From the NCBI RefSeq assembly GCF_003259905.1, contig NZ_QLMG01000002.1, forward strand, positions 172,442 through 236,441: DNA of 64,000 nt, in the 5' to 3' direction. Position 1 is the stretch's first letter; every line of letters starts with the position of its first letter. Position numbers and translations under genes: made by a program. A model generated the notes under the pieces. It saw only the letters and a program-made list of their open reading frames with translations. It did no database searches and was not told where the DNA came from. The DNA is from Salipiger aestuarii. Lineage in GTDB: Bacteria; Pseudomonadota; Alphaproteobacteria; Rhodobacterales; Rhodobacteraceae. Shown in pieces: positions 60,440-64,000 of the stretch.

Positions 60440-61157
60440 CCCACCGGCGCAGCGGAAATGTGGCGAAGGGGGCGCCTTGCCCGGATTTCGCCACATTCCG
60501 CCCGGATGATTCGCACAGCGTTTACCTTGTCTTCGACAGGACGGTGTCCAATCCTGACGGGCAACGCGGATTGACCACGCGATGGCGACAGGTTCCGCCA
60601 CAATCGTTCCCGAGAGCGCAGGCGATTTTCTGCCGACCTCGATATCGGGATTGTTTCCGTTACGGCGGAAATTCCGGGCCGCGATGGTGGTCGGGGGCTT
60701 TGGATTTGCCTTTGAATCATTGGGAAATGGCGCGCAGGGCGTCGGGATGAAATGGAAACAATAGTCGTTCAAGTTTCCGTAAAGCTTGTTAAAAATCTGT
60801 TTCGAAAGCGGGCGGTCGCGGTCGAACCGGCATAGATCTCTACATTTTGTTCTTTGTCCGGGACACGCCGACCCCTATTACTCTGTGCAAGCCCAACTGG
60901 GGGTGAAGACATCTGGCCACGGGGGCGGCCGCTGAACGCAGGCATCCGCGAGGATGCGGAAGGGATGCGCAGGGCGAAAGGCTCCGCCGCGACGTAAGAT
61001 CTTCGCCCACGCGAATAATGTGGGCAAAGGCGCGCGATCCGTCCGCAACACCTTGCAGGCATGACGAGCGATGAGATTGAGGCGGCGCCCCAAAGGTACC
61101 GTCAAGGTGGATGTGGCCCGGCATTACCCGGCGCCGACGTAATGAGGGTCGAAAATC
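60440..61157. other. Long intergenic region, no supported gene
   Basis: 718 bases without a convincing frame. It contains a 15-bp hairpin with one bulged base right after the phosphorylase gene (60452-60501), and further hairpins ahead of the cadherin-like gene: GCATCC/GGATGC (60942-60957) and GCCCAC/GTGGGC (61005-61025), with a GGCG-rich bend between. A 60-codon frame at 60582-60764 lacks a ribosome site. The region probably combines a terminator and a structured 5' leader. Confidence 0.6.
60452..60501 (+). terminator. Hairpin after the GH13_18 gene
   Basis: GCGGAAATGTGGCGAA and TTCGCCACATTCCGC form a 15-bp stem with one bulged A. There is no T-run, so it may stabilise the end or act as a factor-dependent stop. 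Confidence 0.55.
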
Positions 61158-63569
61158 ATGGCTGATCTGGTTCTGGACTGGAACGCTTTGGGTGCTTACG
61201 GCACCAATCTTGATGATACCGCGGCGGACGCGGTCACCACGACGGTTGATACGGGCGGAGTTGCCGTCGACATCACCTTCACCGCACAGGACGATGAGGC
61301 GCAGGCGTTTACCGCGACCTACGACGGCCATGTGCCCGAAGGGTCCGGGATCGACCCCAATTCGCACCTCAAGCTGTTCGGGCTGGGCGGCGATGGCGGC
61401 GGCACGATCTCTTCGACCTCGACAACGGTTCTGGATTTCAACGCGACCGACGAGGCCTATGGCGACGCGGTGCAGAATGTCACCTTCGTGCTGAACGACG
61501 TGGACGGCGGCGCCGGCTCCGATCTGGGCGACCTGGTGGAATATGCCGACGGCGGCAACCCCGCGACCGGTTTCCAGGACTATGTGACCGTGCTGGCCTA
61601 TGATGCCGGGGGCAACGCCACCGAGGTGACGATCACCCCGCTTGGCGGCACGACCTCGGTCGATGGGGACACCGCCACCGGCGATACGATCACATCCTTT
61701 GCCGATCAGAACGGCACGCTTCAGGTCGATATTGCCGGCCCCGTCTCGCGCATCGAGATCGTCTACGAGAACGGCGGAGATGCCACCCAGGGTGTGCTGA
61801 TCTCGGACGTGTCGTTTTCGACCGTCGACGCGGAGGATCTGCCGCCCATGGCCGCAGACGATACCGTCACCACGCCCGAGGACGTCGCGGTCGTGATCAA
61901 TGTGCTCGACAACGACAGCGATCCCGAAGGCGGCGCGCTGACGGTGACCGGCGCCACCGCGACCAATGGCGCCGTCACCATCAACGACGACGGCACGCTG
62001 ACCTTCACGCCCGACGAAAACTACAATGGCGAGGCGCAAGTGTCCTATACGGTCGCCGATCCGACCGGCAACACCGATGACGCGGTTGTCGACATCACCG
62101 TTACCCCGGTGAACGACGACCCGGTCGCTGTCGATGACGATGTGTCCACCGATCCGGGCGCGCCCGTCACCTTCGATCCCACCGGCAATGACACCGATGT
62201 GGATGGGGACGAACTGACCGGCACCGTGGGCGATCCGGACTATGGCACCGTGACCGACAACGGCGACGGCACCTTTACCTACACGCCCGACGACGGCTTT
62301 ACCGGCGAAGACACCATCCCCTACACCGTCGATGATGGCAATGGCGGCACCGACGACGGCGTCATCACCGTGACCACCGGCGACGATACCTGCCCCGTTG
62401 ACAACACGCCGCCGGTTGCCGTTGACGATTCGGTCCCGACTGGGATCGACACGCCGGTCACCTTCGATCCGACCGCGAACGACACCGATGCCGACGGCGA
62501 CCCGCTTGACGTGTCCGACATCGGCGATCCGGACAACGGCACGCTGACCGACAATGGCGACGGCACCTACACCTATACGCCCGATGATGGCTTTACCGGT
62601 GACGATACCATCCCCTACACCGTTGACGACGGGCAGGGTGGCGCGGATGACGGCGTCATCACCGTGACCACCGGCGACGATACCGGGCCTGGCGGCAATA
62701 CCGCGCCGACGGCGGTCGACGATGTGTATGCGACGTCGCTCTACACCTCGCAGACTGTCGATCCGACGCTGAACGACACCGATCCCGAAGGCGATCCGCT
62801 GACCGTCACCGCGGTGGGCGAGGCCGACTTTGGCAGCGTCACCCTGAACGCGGACGGCACCGTCACCTACACATCGGACGCCACCCCGGATGGCTACACC
62901 GACGGCAGCTTCTATGACACGTTCACCTACAGCGTCAGCGACGGCAACGGCGGCGAGAGCGAAGCGAATGTCAGCGTCGAGGTTCTGCCCTGCTTTACCC
63001 CCGGCACCCTGATCGCCACGCCGCAGGGCGAGCGACTGGTCGAGGATCTTGAGGTCGGGGACCGGGTCATCACCCGCGACAACGGCATTCAGGAAATCCG
63101 CTGGATCGGCAACAGGGAACTGACCGGGCACGATCTGGCGCGCAAACCGCACCTGCGCCCGGTGCTGATCCAGGCGGGTGCGCTGGGGCGCAATCTGCCC
63201 GAACACGACCTGCTGGTGTCGCCCAACCACCGCGTGCTGGTCGCCAACGACAAGACCGCGCTGTATTTCGAGGAGCGCGAAGTGCTGGCCGCCGCCAAGC
63301 ATCTCACCGGCCTTGACGGGGTGGACGAGATCGGCACGCTGGGCGTCACCTACATCCACATGATGTTCGACAACCACGAGGTCGTGCTGTCCAACGGCGC
63401 CTGGACCGAAAGCTTCCAGCCCGGTGACATGACGCTTGGCGCGATGGACGAAGACCAGCGTCAGGAGATTTTCGAGCTGTTCCCCGAACTGGAGCACACC
63501 GAAGGTCTGCGCGCTTATGGCGCCGCCCGCCGCTCTCTGAAAAAGCACGAGGCGCAGCTGCTGTGCTGA
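61158..63569 (+). CDS. Cadherin-like repeat protein with C-terminal Hint_2 domain
   Basis: An 803-residue acidic protein, probably surface or secreted (no Sec signal; type I secretion is likely by analogy). Residues 1-225 form a unique beta-rich region. Residues about 228-600 hold four Ig/cadherin-like repeats, including two nearly identical copies of 98 residues (294-base period) with TPDDGFTGxDTIPYTVDDG, plus Ca-binding-type NDNDS and DTDxDGD motifs. From Cys612 (CFTPGTLIATPQGERLV) it carries a Hint_2 module with DLEVGDRVITRDNG and SPNHRVLV, a self-processing-type domain common in Rhodobacterales. The protein ends in QLLC. Confidence 0.87.
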   Translation: MADLVLDWNALGAYGTNLDDTAADAVTTTVDTGGVAVDITFTAQDDEAQAFTATYDGHVPEGSGIDPNSHLKLFGLGGDGGGTISSTSTTVLDFNATDEAYGDAVQNVTFVLNDVDGGAGSDLGDLVEYADGGNPATGFQDYVTVLAYDAGGNATEVTITPLGGTTSVDGDTATGDTITSFADQNGTLQVDIAGPVSRIEIVYENGGDATQGVLISDVSFSTVDAEDLPPMAADDTVTTPEDVAVVINVLDNDSDPEGGALTVTGATATNGAVTINDDGTLTFTPDENYNGEAQVSYTVADPTGNTDDAVVDITVTPVNDDPVAVDDDVSTDPGAPVTFDPTGNDTDVDGDELTGTVGDPDYGTVTDNGDGTFTYTPDDGFTGEDTIPYTVDDGNGGTDDGVITVTTGDDTCPVDNTPPVAVDDSVPTGIDTPVTFDPTANDTDADGDPLDVSDIGDPDNGTLTDNGDGTYTYTPDDGFTGDDTIPYTVDDGQGGADDGVITVTTGDDTGPGGNTAPTAVDDVYATSLYTSQTVDPTLNDTDPEGDPLTVTAVGEADFGSVTLNADGTVTYTSDATPDGYTDGSFYDTFTYSVSDGNGGESEANVSVEVLPCFTPGTLIATPQGERLVEDLEVGDRVITRDNGIQEIRWIGNRELTGHDLARKPHLRPVLIQAGALGRNLPEHDLLVSPNHRVLVANDKTALYFEEREVLAAAKHLTGLDGVDEIGTLGVTYIHMMFDNHEVVLSNGAWTESFQPGDMTLGAMDEDQRQEIFELFPELEHTEGLRAYGAARRSLKKHEAQLLC

Positions 63570-63743
63570 CCAAATAACGGGACGGCCTCGGGACATCAGA
63601 GTTCGTCCCGCTGCGCTTCGACCCCGCATCGGGATGACCACGGGAAACGGGGTGACGCATGTTGCCCCGTTTTTCTGATTGCGATCTGCCAAAGTGCCTT
63701 CAATGAGAAAAAACAAGTCCTAAACGCCGGATTCAGGTGACAT

Positions 63744-64000
63744 CTAGGTATTTAGTCCCGGCATGTGGTGGAACGGATTCAGGATGAATCGATCAGGCTC
63801 GGAAGTCGAGATCTTGCAGATGGATTCGTAGGGCGTGAGGCCGCCGAGTGTCTTCAGCCTGCGTGCGAAGTTGCAGGCTCGGCGAGGGGCGTGCACAGTT
63901 GGTCGTGGCTGTCGTAATGGTATCGCTTCACCGTCGCTTCCTTGATCGTTCGGTTCATCCGTTCGACCTGGCCATTGGTCCATGGATGGTTTGGCTTGGT
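63744..64000 (-). pseudogene. IS481-type transposase, C-terminal remnant (frameshifted, runs off right edge)
   Basis: The minus strand reads KPNHPWTNGQVERMNRTIKE, ATVKRYHYDSHDQL, the end of an IS481-type integrase core, and then, after an internal deletion and shift near 63870, CNFARRLKTLGGLTPYESIC, SEPDRFILNPFHHMPGLNT and the stop at 63744. The normal segment between the two halves is missing. The rest lies beyond the window. Confidence 0.85.

Noticed and set aside
60582..60764. A 60-codon frame in the long leader
   Set aside because: No ribosome binding site, no family, composition like random GC-rich sequence.
60902..61060. GEMM (cyclic-di-GMP) riboswitch
   Set aside because: A GAAAGG-like piece occurs but the conserved GGACGCAAAGCC-type half is absent.
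60840..63716. A 958-codon minus-strand frame across the cadherin-like gene
   Set aside because: Periodic valine/glycine/aspartate text mirrors the repeats of the sense gene. The sense frame has recognised domains.

Overview
The window looks like a chromosomal segment of a GC-rich marine alphaproteobacterium of the Rhodobacterales (Roseobacter/Rhodobacteraceae lineage). The reasons are an aglEFGAK alpha-glucoside operon divergent from a LacI regulator, a perfect GTTC-N7-GTTC (alphaproteobacterial LexA-type) SOS box before uvrA, the DUF6477/DUF6456 divergent pair, a Usg-family protein, and DUF1127 and cadherin-like/Hint_2 proteins that are common in this order. Calls come from reading the sequence; no database search was run.

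Layout. 1-8743 (minus strand): a carbohydrate operon read leftwards, aglR-like LacI regulator, GH1 beta-glucosidase, glucokinase, glgP, glgB and the 5' part of glgC, which runs off the left edge. 9022-15448 (plus strand): aglE-aglF-aglG-aglA-aglK, an ABC importer with its alpha-glucosidase. The intergenic region carries two AAGCGCTT-core palindromes that probably let one regulator control import, hydrolysis, phosphorylation and glycogen turnover together. 15599-18487: uvrA under a predicted SOS box. 18.8-22.2 kb: a small membrane protein, enoyl-CoA hydratase, hotdog thioesterase, a DUF1127 protein, and a MocR regulator with three spaced GATACAAT-type repeats. 22.3-25.3 kb: rplM-rpsI, then two glycosyltransferases. 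25.4-33.2 kb (minus): TetR, PPK2, a lipoprotein hydrolase, metA, a P-loop protein, a FadL-type porin, a DMT transporter with a coupled 36-codon ORF, and a glycosyltransferase. 33.2-36.2 kb: guaA, a delta-class carbonic anhydrase and DUF6477. 36.4-43.4 kb: DUF6456, eda, a GT81/MpgP-type pair for glycosylglycerate synthesis, a membrane protein, metF/metR and a cold-shock gene. 43.6-49.7 kb: an ArsC/Spx-like protein, thrS, an M48 protease and gyrA.

49.9-52.5 kb is the clearest accessory region. After usg there is a stretch of about 2.2 kb bounded by inverted CTTATCCAC...A-tract...GCAG repeats. It holds an IS1595-type transposase broken by at least three frameshifts and an unknown gene split by a frameshift. 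52.5-60.4 kb returns to chromosome-type genes: a SYLF lipoprotein, hemB, a membrane protein, mfd, and a GH13_18 sugar phosphorylase that may degrade the glycosylglycerate made by the 38-40 kb pair. 60.4-61.2 kb is a long gene-free leader with several hairpins, followed by an 803-residue cadherin-like/Hint protein and, at the right edge, a damaged IS481-type transposase.

Functional threads: alpha-glucoside uptake feeding glycogen storage (0-15 kb), a possible glucosylglycerate cycle (38-40 and 58-60 kb), methionine synthesis with MetR control (28 and 41-43 kb), and DNA repair (uvrA, mfd). The most unusual items are the delta-class carbonic anhydrase, the IR-bounded remnant island, the triple operator of the MocR regulator and the coupled 36-codon ORF.
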